From assembly GCF_034044635.1 (NCBI RefSeq), contig NZ_JAXCLX010000003.1, positions 541,789 to 605,788 of the forward strand: a stretch of 64,000 bases of DNA, read 5' to 3'. The notes below the pieces were generated by a model that saw only the letters and a list, made by a program, of their open reading frames with translations, did not search any database and had not been told where the DNA came from. The translations under genes were made by a program, and so were the position numbers. Every line of letters begins with the position of its first letter. The stretch's first letter is position 1. Below are positions 33,807-43,244 of this stretch, in pieces. This stretch comes from Dongia rigui (GTDB lineage Bacteria > Pseudomonadota > Alphaproteobacteria > Dongiales > Dongiaceae).

Positions 33807-34709
33807 GTGATCTCTGCTTCCCTCCGCTCCTGGCTCCTCTCCGACACGCCGGATTCACGGTTGCAGGCGCGCGCCGGACGTTTTTATCTGGGCTGGCTGA
33901 CCTTCGCCAAGAATCCGCTCGCCATGCTGGGGCTCATCATCCTGGTCGTGCTGGTGGTGATGGCGGTCTTTGCCGCCTGGATTTCGCCGCATGACCCGCT
34001 ATTCGGCAATCTCGAAGACCGCCTGCTGCCACCGTCCGGGAAGTTCTGGCTGGGCACCGACGAGAACGGCCGCGACATCTTCAGCCGCATCGTCTTCGGC
34101 GCACGCACGACGCTCTATATCATCGGCCTGGTGGCCGTGACGGCAGCGCCCATCGGCCTCCTCATCGGCACCACCGCCGGCTATGTCGGCGGCTGGGTCG
34201 AAACCGGCCTGATGCGCTTGACCGATGCTTTCCTCGCTTTCCCGAAGCTGATCCTGGCGCTCGCTTTCGCAGCGGCCCTGGGGGCAGGCCTCGAGAACGC
34301 GGTGCTCGCCATTGCGCTGACCGCCTGGCCGCCTTACGCCCGCATCGCCCGCGCGGAAACACTTTCCGTGCGCGGCAGCGACTATCTGGCGGCGGCGCGC
34401 ATGACCGGTGCCGGGTCGTGGCGGATTCTGTTCGGCCATATCATGCCGATGTGCATCCCCTCGCTCATCGTGCGCGTCTCGCTCGACATGGCCGGCATCA
34501 TCCTGATTGCCGCTGGTCTCGGCTTCTTGGGGTTGGGCGTTGCCCCGCCGCAACCGGAATGGGGTTCGATGGTCTCGGAAGGACGCTCGCAGATCCTGGA
34601 ACAATGGTGGGTCTGCACCTATCCCGGCATCGCCATCTGCATCGTCAGCCTTGGCTTCAACCTGATCGGCGACGGCCTTCGTGACGTCCTCGACCCGCGT
34701 GGCAAGTGA
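33807..34709 (+). CDS. Peptide-type ABC permease (DppC-like)
   Basis: A 300-residue permease, second membrane subunit. It begins with GTG seven bases after GGGAGG. The DppC hallmark HDPLFGNLEDRLLPPSGKFWLGTDENGRDIFSRI lies near residue 55 and the coupling loop SDYLAAARMTGAGSWRILFGHI near 195. It ends with GDGLRDVLDPRGK, the usual terminus of the family. The gene lies 12 bases after the first permease and nine before the first ATPase, so all five subunits are in one operon. Confidence 0.92.
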   Translation: MISASLRSWLLSDTPDSRLQARAGRFYLGWLTFAKNPLAMLGLIILVVLVVMAVFAAWISPHDPLFGNLEDRLLPPSGKFWLGTDENGRDIFSRIVFGARTTLYIIGLVAVTAAPIGLLIGTTAGYVGGWVETGLMRLTDAFLAFPKLILALAFAAALGAGLENAVLAIALTAWPPYARIARAETLSVRGSDYLAAARMTGAGSWRILFGHIMPMCIPSLIVRVSLDMAGIILIAAGLGFLGLGVAPPQPEWGSMVSEGRSQILEQWWVCTYPGIAICIVSLGFNLIGDGLRDVLDPRGK

Positions 34710-34718
34710 GGTAACACG

Positions 34719-35576
34719 ATGACCGACGCACCCGTTCTCGAGGTCCGCAACCTCAACGTCCGCTTCGACACGCCCAAGGGCGAATTCCATGCCGTGAAGG
34801 ATGTCAATTTCACCATGGGGCGCGAGAAGCTCGCCATCGTCGGCGAATCCGGCTCCGGCAAGACGCAGACCGGCCGCGCCATTCTGGGCCTGACGCAAGG
34901 CCGTATCACCGCAGATAAGATGGCCTTCCACGGCACCAATCTGCTGGGGCTCAGCCCCGCCCAATGGCGCGAGATCCGCGGCAAGCGCATCGCCATGGTG
35001 ATGCAGGACCCGAAATATTCGCTGAACCCTGTGATGACCATCGGCGACCAGCTGATCGAGGCCGGCAAGCGCCTGCTGGGCACCGCTGGAGCACACAAGC
35101 GCGCCCTTGAAATGCTGGCGGCGGTCAAGATCCGCGACCCGCAACGCGTCTTCAATGCCTGGCCGCACGAGCTTTCGGGCGGCATGGGCCAGCGGGCGAT
35201 GATCGCGATGATGCTGATGGCCGAACCAGAACTCCTCATCGCCGATGAGCCCACCTCGGCCCTCGACGTCACCGTGCGCCTGCAGGTGCTGGCGATCCTC
35301 GATGATTTGGTAAAGACCCGCAATATGGGCCTCATCTTCATCAGCCACGATCTCAATCTGGTGCGCACCTTTGCCGACCGCGTCCTCATCATGTATGGCG
35401 GGCGCGTGGTCGAGGAAGTGCCGGCCAAGGACCTCATGAACGCAACGCATCCCTATACGCGCGGGCTTCTGGCCTGTGCGCCCGAAGTCGACCGGCCGAC
35501 CAAGCGCCTGGCGACGCTCACCCGCGATCCGGCCTGGGCGCAGGGTCAGCAGGCGAACCAGGGAAGCACGCGATGA
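34719..35576 (+). CDS. Peptide-type ABC ATPase (DppD-like)
   Basis: A 285-residue ATPase. Walker [11 protein letters not shown] is near residue 46, signature [15 protein letters not shown] near 150, Walker [13 protein letters not shown] near 173 and the switch His in ISHDLNLV near 208. The oligopeptide-family C-terminus ([15 protein letters not shown] near 248) is present but shortened, and the Cys-rich iron-sulfur tail of many DppD proteins is reduced to one Cys. Its stop overlaps the start of the partner ATPase by four bases (ATGA). It supplies one of the two nucleotide-binding domains of the importer. Confidence 0.92.
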   Translation: MTDAPVLEVRNLNVRFDTPKGEFHAVKDVNFTMGREKLAIVGESGSGKTQTGRAILGLTQGRITADKMAFHGTNLLGLSPAQWREIRGKRIAMVMQDPKYSLNPVMTIGDQLIEAGKRLLGTAGAHKRALEMLAAVKIRDPQRVFNAWPHELSGGMGQRAMIAMMLMAEPELLIADEPTSALDVTVRLQVLAILDDLVKTRNMGLIFISHDLNLVRTFADRVLIMYGGRVVEEVPAKDLMNATHPYTRGLLACAPEVDRPTKRLATLTRDPAWAQGQQANQGSTR

Positions 35577-36343
35577 TCGAGATCGAGAATCTGACCGTCG
35601 TCTTCGGCGATGCCGACAACCGCGTTACCGCCGTCGATAACGTCAGCCTCAATGTCGCGGCCGGCGAGAGCTTCGGCCTGGTGGGTGAATCCGGTTCCGG
35701 GAAATCGACCATCCTGCGCGCCGTCGCCGGTCTGGTGGACAGCGCCGGTCGCATCACCATCAATGGCGTGACTCAGGGCAAGAAACGCGACAAGAACTTC
35801 TACGCGCAGGTCCAGATGGTCTTTCAGGACCCCTTCGGATCGCTGCACCCCAAGCACACGATCGACCGCATCCTCACCGAACCGCTCATCGTCCATGATG
35901 TCCCGGACCGCGAAGCCAAGGTGCGCGCCGTGCTGGATCAGGTGCAACTCGGCCCCTCTTTCCGTTTCCGCTATCCGCACCAATTGTCGGGTGGGCAACG
36001 CCAGCGCATCGCCATCGCGCGGGCGCTGATCCTGCGCCCGCAGATCATCCTCCTTGACGAGCCCACCTCCGCCCTCGACGTCTCGATCCAGGCCGAGGTG
36101 CTCAACCTTCTCGACGACATCCGCACCGAACTGGGCGTCACCTATCTGATGGTCAGCCATGATCTGGGCGTCGTCGCCCATATGTGCCAGCGCTTTGCCG
36201 TCATGCGGCAAGGGAAGGTGGTCGAGGTGGCAGAGAGCCGGCATTTGGGAACCGGTACACTGGATCATGCCTATTCGCGCCAGCTGCTGCTGGCATCCAA
36301 GGGATATGACCGCGCGGTCATCGACGCCTTTGCAGATCTGTAA
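35573..36343 (+). CDS. Peptide-type ABC ATPase (DppF-like)
   Basis: A 256-residue ATPase, last gene of the importer operon. Walker [10 protein letters not shown] is near residue 39, the Q-loop [16 protein letters not shown] near 82, signature [15 protein letters not shown] near 139 and Walker [12 protein letters not shown] near 161. The LHPKHTID region and short C-terminus ([13 protein letters not shown]) mark the DppF partner. The start overlaps the previous stop codon. About 200 bases without a gene follow before the IF-1 paralogue. Confidence 0.92.
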   Translation: MIEIENLTVVFGDADNRVTAVDNVSLNVAAGESFGLVGESGSGKSTILRAVAGLVDSAGRITINGVTQGKKRDKNFYAQVQMVFQDPFGSLHPKHTIDRILTEPLIVHDVPDREAKVRAVLDQVQLGPSFRFRYPHQLSGGQRQRIAIARALILRPQIILLDEPTSALDVSIQAEVLNLLDDIRTELGVTYLMVSHDLGVVAHMCQRFAVMRQGKVVEVAESRHLGTGTLDHAYSRQLLLASKGYDRAVIDAFADL

Positions 36344-36545
36344 AGGTGGATAAAGTCAATAATTTCAGCAAGATAGATTTGCGCAGGACGGGCGCAGGGC
36401 AGCTCTGTGGGGATTGGGCTTGAATGCCCCCACAACCTGCTTTATTCCATCGGCCATTCGCGGCGAAATCGGACCCGAATCCGCCCGTCAGGCCTTTGGC
36501 CCGGCGGGATAAATCCGCCTAGCCGCCTGGAAATGAAAGAGACCC

Positions 36546-36821
36546 ATGTCCAAAGAAGACGTCATCACCTTTGACGGTACCGTCACGGAGATGCTCCCGG
36601 ACCTGCGTTACGTGGTGCAGCTCGACAACGGCCACCAGACCCTCGCCTATACCTCAGGCAAGATGCGCAAGAATCGCATCCGCATCCTGGAAGGCGACCG
36701 CGTCACGGTCGAAATGACGCCCTACGATCTCACCAAGGGTCGCATCACCTTCCGCTTCAAGGACGAGCGTCCGGCCGGCGCCGGTGCCCCGCGCCCGCAG
36801 CCCTTCAAGCGCCGCCACTAA
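36546..36821 (+). CDS. infA: Translation initiation factor IF-1, C-terminally extended
   Basis: A 91-residue S1/OB-fold protein. Residues 1-72 match IF-1 closely ([13 protein letters not shown], the core [15 protein letters not shown], and [16 protein letters not shown]), the factor that occupies the ribosomal A site during initiation. The family is normally about 72 residues. Here a basic, Pro/Gly-rich tail of some 19 residues ([18 protein letters not shown]) is added. Several core positions differ from the common alphaproteobacterial IF-1, so this may be a second, specialised copy rather than the housekeeping gene. It stands alone after a 202-base gap. Confidence 0.9.
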   Translation: MSKEDVITFDGTVTEMLPDLRYVVQLDNGHQTLAYTSGKMRKNRIRILEGDRVTVEMTPYDLTKGRITFRFKDERPAGAGAPRPQPFKRRH

Positions 36822-36828
36822 GTCAAGC

Positions 36829-37686
36829 TCAGGGTACCGGCCGGCGCTGAACCGGGCTGGCCGGCTTTAACCCACGCGCCTTAAGCGCCGCCCAGGCCTC
36901 GGCGCCGGTATCGACGATATCGAAGATTTTGAGATCGTCGGCCTCGATGAGGCCGCTATCGATCATGGCGTCGAAATTGATGACGCTCTCCCAATAAGCC
37001 TTCCCCACCAGGACGACCGGCGTCACGCTGGCCTTCTGCGTCTGCTGCAGGGTCAGTAGCTCGAACAATTCGTCCATCGTGCCGAAGCCGCCGGGAAACA
37101 CGGCGAGAGCCCGGGCGCGCATGGCGAGATGCATCTTGCGCATCGCGAAGTAATGGAAGCGAAAGGTGAGGTCGGGCGTCGAATAGGCGTTGGGTTGCTG
37201 CTCGCCAGGCAGCGTGATGTTGAAGCCGATCGATGGCGCCCCGGCATCATGGGCACCCCGATTGGCCGCCTCCATGATGCCAGGCCCCCCGCCCGTCGCG
37301 ATGACATTGTCGCGCCAGCCCTCGACGGGTTTGAGCGCACCGCCTTCTTCCGAGACCAGTTTGGCAAAGGCCTGTGCCTCCTGATAATAGCGCGACCAGG
37401 CGCCGAGCTTCTCGGCCCGCGCGCGCGCTGGTCCGGCGGGTGCCGCGGCGATACGTTCCGCCGCCAGTTCCGGGGAGGGGATGCGGGCGGAGCCGAATAC
37501 GATCACCGTCGAGCGTACCCCCCAATCGCGCAGGACCAGATCCGCCTTGGAATATTCCAGGGCAAAGCGCAGGCCGCGCAACTCTTCGCGGTTGGCGAGG
37601 AAATCGGTGTCCTGTACCGGCAGCAGATAGCTCGGCGCATGAAGTTGCTGGGAATTGTCAGGGCGCTCGGTATTGCTCATGGTCAT
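36829..37686 (-). CDS. LOG-family Rossmann-fold protein (nucleoside-5'-monophosphate phosphoribohydrolase-like)
   Basis: A 285-residue protein of the TIGR00730/LOG family, whose members cleave nucleoside monophosphates to base and ribose 5-phosphate, including cytokinin precursors. The signature GGGPGIMEAANRGA is near residue 132 and PGGFGTMDELFELLT near 199. The Arg in FAMRKMH belongs to the conserved RK-dyad region. The chain is longer than the 190-residue plant-type LOG because of an N-terminal extension (to about residue 70), as in the AMP nucleosidase-like subgroup. The stop lies seven bases from the convergent IF-1 gene. Confidence 0.88.
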   Translation of the reverse strand: MTMSNTERPDNSQQLHAPSYLLPVQDTDFLANREELRGLRFALEYSKADLVLRDWGVRSTVIVFGSARIPSPELAAERIAAAPAGPARARAEKLGAWSRYYQEAQAFAKLVSEEGGALKPVEGWRDNVIATGGGPGIMEAANRGAHDAGAPSIGFNITLPGEQQPNAYSTPDLTFRFHYFAMRKMHLAMRARALAVFPGGFGTMDELFELLTLQQTQKASVTPVVLVGKAYWESVINFDAMIDSGLIEADDLKIFDIVDTGAEAWAALKARGLKPASPVQRRPVP

Positions 37687-37798
37687 GCTCGTCGCTCAGC
37701 CGTGGTTCGGGAATCATGCCCGCATCGGCCCGATTTGTCTCAGCACAATTTATCTGGGAGAGCGCACCGCCGATGATGCTAAAATCCGTACCCACCGC

Positions 37799-39892
37799 AT
37801 GACTTCCGAGACGTGCATGAGACCCGCCCAGGCTGCCTTGATCGACGACATGCTGCGCCGAGTCCTTGCCGGGCAACCGGCACATGAGACCGTGCCCCAT
37901 CTGCGGCGCTGGCTGGACTTCAACAATCATCGCTTCGGGCCGGTTGTCGACGCCCCGCTTGATCGCGACCACGTGGCGATCCTCGATGCGAGCCTGGCGC
38001 CGGAGAGGCTTGCGCATCCCAGCCAAAACGGCGGCGAGAACCTGACCGCCTGGTGGCGCGCCCAGTTGGCCCGCATCGCGCCCCGCATCGGCATCGGCCG
38101 CTATGCCGAAGATCGGGGCATCTACGATCACCCCGAGGCACCGCGTGAGGCCAATCCGCGCAAGATCCACCATGCCATCGACATCTTCCTGCCGGCTGGC
38201 AGCAAGGTCCTCTGCCCCTACCCCGGCACGGTCGCGGATATTGGCAATGATACCGAACGCCACGGGTTCGGCGGCATCCTGATTCTGCGGCATGAGACCG
38301 ATGCCGGTGTCCCGTTCTGGACCTTCTATGGCCATCTGGCCCCGGCGGGTCTTGCTGGCTGGAAACCCGGTCAGGTGGTAGCGCAAGGCACCCTCATCGG
38401 CACGCTTGCAAGCGAGGCCGAGAACGGCGACTGGCCGCCCCATCTCCATTTCCAGCTGATGACGCATCTGATGGGCTGGGAAGCGCTGGACGTCATCGGC
38501 ATTTCCTGGGCGAGCCAATGGGAGCTGTGGCGCGAGATCTGCCTGGACCCCAACATCATCCTTGGCATCGGCGCCAATTGCGCCGCACCCGTTGCCCGCA
38601 GCCCTTTGCAATTGGTGGCGGAACGGCGGCGTCATTTCGCGCCCTCGGCGAGCCTTGCCTATGCCCAGCCGCTGAAGATCGTACGCGGGGCCGGCTGCCA
38701 CCTTTATGACGAGACCGGCCGCGCCTATCTCGACATGGTCAACAATGTCGCGCATGTCGGCCACAGCCATCCGCGCGTGGTCGAGGCATCGGCTCGGCAG
38801 ATGGCGGCGCTCAACACCAACAGCCGCTATCTCCACGACCATCTCGCCGGGTATATCAAGCGCCTTGCAGACATCCTGCCGCCCGAGCTGTCGGTCATCT
38901 ATCTGGTGAATTCCGGCAGCGAGGCCAACGATCTCGCGCTGCGCCTCGCGCAAGCCCACACCCAGGCGCGGGACGTGGTCGTGGTGGACCATGCCTATCA
39001 CGGCCATCTCTCGAACCTCATCGACATCAGCCCCTATAAATTCGACGGCCCCGGCGGCGGCGGTCGCCCCAGCCATGTCTGGGTCGCCGAGATGCCGGAC
39101 ACCTATCGCGGACGGTTGCGCGATGGCGGAAAGGATATCGGCGCCGGCTACGCCGAAAGTGTCGCCACGCTGCTGATGGATATGATCGGCCTCGGCCGCA
39201 AGCCCATGGCCTTCATCGCCGAATCGATCCAGGGCTGCGGCGGGCAGATCCCCTTCCCGCCCGGCTATCTCGATGCCGCCTATCGCCACATCCGGCGCGA
39301 GGGCGGTGTCTGCATCGCTGACGAGGTGCAGACGGGCTTTGGTCGCGTGGGGACGCATTGGTGGGCGTTCGAGACGCAAGGCGTGACGCCGGACATTGTC
39401 ACCATGGGCAAGCCGATGGGTGCCGGCCATCCGTTGGCGGCCGTCGCCACGCGACCGGAGATCGCCGCCGCCTTTGCCGGCGGCATGGAATACTTCAACA
39501 CCTTCGGCGGCAACCCGGTGTCGGCGGCCATTGGCCTTGCCGTGCTCGACATCATCCGCGATGAGCGCCTGCTCGCCAATGCGCGGGCGCGGGGGATGCA
39601 GTTGATGGATGGGTTGCGGGTACTGGCCGGTCGCCATCCGGCCATCGGCCATATCCGCGGCCTCGGCCTCTTCATCGGCGCCGAATTCGTCCAGGACCGC
39701 ACGACGCTGCAGCCGGATGCTGCGGCGCTGAAGACGGTGATCGAAGGCATGAAGGATGCTGGCGTGCTACTCTCCAGCGAAGGGCCGCACCATAATGTGC
39801 TGAAGGTCAAGCCGCCTATGGTTATCAGTGAACAGGAATGCGCGCATTTCCTGGGGCTGCTGGACCGCGTCCTCACCGAACTCGGCCGCTAG
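37799..39892 (+). CDS. M23 metallopeptidase-class III aminotransferase fusion
   Basis: A 697-residue two-domain protein. Residues about 115-235 form an M23/LytM-type peptidase domain with an intact zinc set: His124 and Asp128 (HHAID) and His215-Leu-His217. Residues about 260-697 form a PLP-dependent class III aminotransferase with NSGSEANDLALRLAQ, HAYHGHLS, the cofactor Asp in IADEVQTGFGRVG and the PLP-lysine region MGKPMGAGHPLAA. The latter matches the ethanolamine-phosphate phospholyase/AGXT2L-like branch. Many relatives carry an additional N-terminal kinase (APH) domain, which is absent here. The start is uncertain; an ATG six codons later is possible, and neither has a strong ribosome-binding site. 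Confidence 0.85.
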   Translation: MTSETCMRPAQAALIDDMLRRVLAGQPAHETVPHLRRWLDFNNHRFGPVVDAPLDRDHVAILDASLAPERLAHPSQNGGENLTAWWRAQLARIAPRIGIGRYAEDRGIYDHPEAPREANPRKIHHAIDIFLPAGSKVLCPYPGTVADIGNDTERHGFGGILILRHETDAGVPFWTFYGHLAPAGLAGWKPGQVVAQGTLIGTLASEAENGDWPPHLHFQLMTHLMGWEALDVIGISWASQWELWREICLDPNIILGIGANCAAPVARSPLQLVAERRRHFAPSASLAYAQPLKIVRGAGCHLYDETGRAYLDMVNNVAHVGHSHPRVVEASARQMAALNTNSRYLHDHLAGYIKRLADILPPELSVIYLVNSGSEANDLALRLAQAHTQARDVVVVDHAYHGHLSNLIDISPYKFDGPGGGGRPSHVWVAEMPDTYRGRLRDGGKDIGAGYAESVATLLMDMIGLGRKPMAFIAESIQGCGGQIPFPPGYLDAAYRHIRREGGVCIADEVQTGFGRVGTHWWAFETQGVTPDIVTMGKPMGAGHPLAAVATRPEIAAAFAGGMEYFNTFGGNPVSAAIGLAVLDIIRDERLLANARARGMQLMDGLRVLAGRHPAIGHIRGLGLFIGAEFVQDRTTLQPDAAALKTVIEGMKDAGVLLSSEGPHHNVLKVKPPMVISEQECAHFLGLLDRVLTELGR

Positions 39893-39901
39893 GAGATTGC
39901 G

Positions 39902-40534
39902 ATGACCTTTCCGATCGAGAGCTATTCCTCCTTCGGTGAGGATCGGTTGATCCTGAAATTCCTCGCCAAGCTGCCCGCCGGCTTCTATGTCGATGTCGGT
40001 GCCCATGCGCCGAAGGATTATTCCAATACCTACGCGCTTTACCAGCGCGGCTGGCGCGGCATCGCCATCGATCCGGATCCCGATGCCATCAAGGCGTTTG
40101 GGCAGGAGCGACCGGAGGATATTGCCCTGCAGGTGGCGATCGGAACCAAGCCCGGCAAGGTCACCCTGCATCTCTTCAACGACCGCTCGATGAACACGGT
40201 CGATACGGCGCTCTATGAAAAGACGCTGCAGAACCCAAGGAAGCGGCACCAGGGCGATATCGAGGTCGAACGCCGGACCTTGGCTGATGTCCTGGCGCGA
40301 CATGTGCCTGCGGGCCGCGCGGTCGATTTCTTGAATGTCGATTGCGAGGGCGCCGATCTCAACGTGCTGCGCTCGAATGACTGGGCGCGCTTTCACCCGA
40401 AGCTGCTGGCGGTCGAGGATCTTGACCTTGATTTGGAGCGCGTCACCGAAAGCCGCATCTTCCGCTTCCTGCGCCCGCTCGGCTATCGCCTCGTCTCACA
40501 CCTTCACTACACGTCGCTCTATCGCCTGAGCTGA
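39902..40534 (+). CDS. FkbM-family methyltransferase
   Basis: A 210-residue SAM-dependent methyltransferase. The family signature starts SYSSFGEDRLILKFL, followed by FYVDVGAHAPKDYSNTYALYQRGWRGIAIDPDP (SAM-binding motif I and acidic loop) near residue 28 and FLNVDCEGADLNVL near 142. Such enzymes O-methylate sugars or polyketides. An AGGAG ribosome-binding site lies six bases before the ATG, and the gene begins nine bases after the aminotransferase fusion, so the two are probably co-transcribed. Acceptor substrate unknown. Confidence 0.88.
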   Translation: MTFPIESYSSFGEDRLILKFLAKLPAGFYVDVGAHAPKDYSNTYALYQRGWRGIAIDPDPDAIKAFGQERPEDIALQVAIGTKPGKVTLHLFNDRSMNTVDTALYEKTLQNPRKRHQGDIEVERRTLADVLARHVPAGRAVDFLNVDCEGADLNVLRSNDWARFHPKLLAVEDLDLDLERVTESRIFRFLRPLGYRLVSHLHYTSLYRLS

Positions 40535-40538
40535 TGGC

Positions 40539-40829
40539 TCATGCCTTGGGATGCGCGTGGTAGAAAATTTCCCAGCGCACCTTGGCCCAGCGATAGGCAT
40601 CCATGATGGCCACCGCATAGATGAAGAAGCCGCCGGCATAGCGCCCGACCAGGCTGGCATCGGGTGCCGCGTATTTGGACGTCACATAGCCCAGCGCCAC
40701 CGTCGTGAACGCAAAGAGCAGCCCGCGTGTCGGCTGGTTGTTGGCGATCTGACCCATGCCCGGCAGGACCACGGCGATGAGGAGCACCAGCAAGGGGTGC
40801 AGCGGGGCTTTCAGTTTTGTGTCGGTCAT
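40539..40829 (-). CDS. Small polytopic membrane protein, unknown
   Basis: A 96-residue protein with three likely membrane spans: LLVLLIAVVLPGMGQIA, GLLFAFTTVALGYV and GFFIYAVAIMDAY. The GMGQIANNQPTRGLLF pattern resembles the TM2/PGPGW-like small membrane families in general layout only. Its ATG overlaps the stop of the 228-residue gene upstream by four bases (ATGA), implying that the two proteins are made together and perhaps interact. It converges with the methyltransferase gene. Function unknown. Confidence 0.75.
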   Translation of the reverse strand: MTDTKLKAPLHPLLVLLIAVVLPGMGQIANNQPTRGLLFAFTTVALGYVTSKYAAPDASLVGRYAGGFFIYAVAIMDAYRWAKVRWEIFYHAHPKA

Positions 40830-41512
40830 TTCACGCTTCCCTTGGCAAGATCATCGGCCAATGCGATGCAGCGGTCCATCATCTCGGCCAGGATCTCAGG
40901 CTTCAGGTCGACGGCACGAAAGTCGGCAATACGCAGCACCATGTATTCGGCCCGTTCGCCCTGGTGGATCATGCGGACCAGCCGCACGCCCTTGGCCGTG
41001 ACCAGCATTTCCTTGGATTCGATCGCGCCGAAGAAATCGATATGGCGATCGAGAAGGTCAAGTGCCGGCGCCTGGTCGGGGTCCTCGGTCTTCACCTGCG
41101 CGCCGGGCGGCCAATGGCCAGGCACCGGCAGTTGAAAGGCCAGATCATTGGCCGGCGAATAGAACTCGTTGTTCTGCACCCGGACCAGGATATCGGTCGC
41201 CGCCACGCCGGGGAGCGCACGCAGCAAGCTGACGCGCAGCCACAGCACGGGAATCTTGCGGAAGGTCAGCGTGTCGATGATGGCATCGATCGCAAAATCA
41301 TGGTCGCGGTAGCGCCCGCTGAGGACCGGGAAATCGGCCCGTTCCTGCACCACGCGGTAGGATTGGAACAGATCATAAGCCGGCTGAAACAGCGCGGCAC
41401 GCAAGGCGCGGCGCCGTTGCTGGTCGCGCCGGTAATAGAAGATCAGAACGGCCAAGGCCGCCGCGATCAGCAGCACCAGGACAGACAAGGAAGCGGAAGA
41501 GGTCGTCGGCAT
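40826..41512 (-). CDS. Membrane-anchored cytosolic protein, unknown
   Basis: A 228-residue protein with one N-terminal span (LSVLVLLIAAALAVLIFYY) followed by an Arg-rich stop-transfer segment (RRDQQRRRALRAAL). The soluble domain of about 190 residues contains ADFPVLSGRYRDHDFAIDAIIDTLTFRKIPVLWLRV and a helical C-terminus ending LADDLAKGSVK. I recognise no family. Translational coupling to the 96-residue membrane protein suggests a two-component membrane assembly. The upstream spacer of about 100 bases separates it from the APC permease gene on the same strand. Confidence 0.75.
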   Translation of the reverse strand: MPTTSSASLSVLVLLIAAALAVLIFYYRRDQQRRRALRAALFQPAYDLFQSYRVVQERADFPVLSGRYRDHDFAIDAIIDTLTFRKIPVLWLRVSLLRALPGVAATDILVRVQNNEFYSPANDLAFQLPVPGHWPPGAQVKTEDPDQAPALDLLDRHIDFFGAIESKEMLVTAKGVRLVRMIHQGERAEYMVLRIADFRAVDLKPEILAEMMDRCIALADDLAKGSVK

Positions 41513-41613
41513 GGGCGCAATCTGATGAAAACAAATCGACCGGCGGGCACGCCCGCCGGTCGTGTGAGAGGTATCTTATAGAGGACCTTCTCGAAAATCA
41601 GTAACCCTTCAGC

Positions 41614-43020
41614 CTAGTAACCCTTGGGGCGCGGCCAGGCCATGGTGAACTGGTCGCCGCGCCGCACATATTTATAGCGGAAGAGGACGAACCAGACGGA
41701 AGCGACGATGTAGAACACCATCATGGCGAGGAGCTGCGTGCCGAAGCCGAGGAACACCGCGATGTAAGTGGCCGCGCACAGTGCCAGCAGCACCAGCGAC
41801 GGAATCGGGTGGAACGGATGGATATAGCCCCGCTTGATCGTGTCGAGCGGCCATTTCCCGCGGAAGCGGAACATGTTGATCGGCATGAAGGTATAGCCGA
41901 GCAGACCCGACAGGATCGAGAAAGTGATCGTCGGCGCCAGCAGCTGCAGGAAGCCGAACGATGCCGCGATCGGAATGAGGAAGATGATCGCGCGGTAAGG
42001 CGTGCGGTATTTGGGATGCACCGCCGCGAAGAATTGCGGCAGATAGCGGTCGCGGCCCATCGAGAACCAGGCGCGCGCCGCATCGTTGATGCAGCCATTG
42101 GCCGAGGCAAGCGCCGAGAACACGGTGCCGACCCACAGCAGCACGATGAGCACGGTGCTGCCCGAGACACGCGCCGAGTCATAGAGCGGTGCCAAGGCGG
42201 TGCCGAGATATTCCCAGGGCAGCGACCCGGCGCAGACATACCAGGTAAGCGCCGCGGCAATGAGCAGCGTGATCATGCCCGTCATGGTGCCCAGCGGCAG
42301 CGACCGACCGCAGGAGCGCACTTCTTCGGCCGCCTGGCAGGTACCCTCGATGCCGAGGTAATACCAGATGCCGAATTGGAAGGCGGCCAGCACGCCCATC
42401 CAGCCATAGGGCAGCGAGCCCATGCCGAGGCCTTCATGCTGCAGCGGTTCGGCGGTGAAGATACCGAACTGGTAGGCCACGACCAGCACGATGATGGAGA
42501 AGAACGCCACCGCCGTGATCAGGAAGTTGACCGACAGCGCCATGAAGACGCCGCGGTAATTGAGGAAGGCGAGGGCCGAGACGGCCAGCAGCACGAAAGG
42601 TCGTGCATCGACCATGCCGGGTTCTGCGCCCAGGCTTTCCGACGCGATGCGGATGAGATCGCCGAAGACGAAAATGTCGGCAGCTTCCAGCATCGTATAG
42701 GCCAGCACCAGATAGAGGCCGACATTGAAGGCCATCAGCGGTCCAGTGGTGTGCTTGGCCTGGGTGTATTGACCACCGGCGGCGGCCACGGTCGATGTCA
42801 CTTCGGAATCGATCATGGCGACGCAGGTATAAAGCAGGCCGATAATCCAGCAGGCGATGATGGAACCCAGCGCGCCGCCTTTCTCGACCGAATAATTCCA
42901 ACCCATGAACTCGCCGACGAGCACGATGCCGACGCCCAACGCCCAAACATGGGTCGGACCCAGCACCTTCACGAGGTTGATGGAGGATGGCTTTTCGCCG
43001 TTCGCAGTCATGTCTGTCAT
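41614..43020 (-). CDS. APC-family amino acid/amine permease
   Basis: A 468-residue secondary transporter with about twelve hydrophobic segments. The first helix holds the APC-type substrate loop GVGIVLVGEFMGWNYS near residue 35. The sequence is close in style to ethanolamine permeases and amino acid transporters of that group. The ATG after GAGGGG was preferred to an upstream start. It is the last gene of a four-gene unit whose first three genes encode small membrane proteins, downstream of gmaS. The context predicts uptake of methylamine, gamma-glutamylmethylamide or another small amine; substrate is inference. Confidence 0.88.
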   Translation of the reverse strand: MTDMTANGEKPSSINLVKVLGPTHVWALGVGIVLVGEFMGWNYSVEKGGALGSIIACWIIGLLYTCVAMIDSEVTSTVAAAGGQYTQAKHTTGPLMAFNVGLYLVLAYTMLEAADIFVFGDLIRIASESLGAEPGMVDARPFVLLAVSALAFLNYRGVFMALSVNFLITAVAFFSIIVLVVAYQFGIFTAEPLQHEGLGMGSLPYGWMGVLAAFQFGIWYYLGIEGTCQAAEEVRSCGRSLPLGTMTGMITLLIAAALTWYVCAGSLPWEYLGTALAPLYDSARVSGSTVLIVLLWVGTVFSALASANGCINDAARAWFSMGRDRYLPQFFAAVHPKYRTPYRAIIFLIPIAASFGFLQLLAPTITFSILSGLLGYTFMPINMFRFRGKWPLDTIKRGYIHPFHPIPSLVLLALCAATYIAVFLGFGTQLLAMMVFYIVASVWFVLFRYKYVRRGDQFTMAWPRPKGY

Positions 43021-43031
43021 GGCGGTGCCCC

Positions 43032-43229
43032 TCAACCCCTCTTATGGCCGTCTTGCTGCATGGCAAGCTCGTCGACGCCTTCCTGAGAACTGGTCAGGAT
43101 GTCTTCGCTGTATTGCTGGCTGACGCGGATCGCATCCCAGATCATCCAAAGCAGCAGCAGGATGGAAACGAGCCACGCGCCTGCCTGGATAAGGTCCCAG
43201 GGCCCGCGGAATTGCAGAAAATCAAGCAT
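43032..43229 (-). CDS. Small single-span membrane protein beside the permease
   Basis: A 65-residue protein with one central span (LIQAGAWLVSILLLLWMIWDA) and a polar C-terminal tail (QYSEDILTSSQEGVDELAMQQDGHKRG). A purine-rich GGGGGAAACC precedes the ATG. It ends 11 bases before the permease start and begins 15 bases after the 159-residue gene, so it is tightly embedded in the operon. No family recognised. It is a likely accessory subunit of the transporter by position only. Confidence 0.7.
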   Translation of the reverse strand: MLDFLQFRGPWDLIQAGAWLVSILLLLWMIWDAIRVSQQYSEDILTSSQEGVDELAMQQDGHKRG

Positions 43230-43244
43230 GGTTTCCCCCGTCCC

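Noticed and set aside
37658-39652. A 664-codon antisense frame over the M23-aminotransferase gene
   Set aside because: The plus-strand protein has intact motifs along its length. The antisense frame matches nothing and is a third-position GC artefact.
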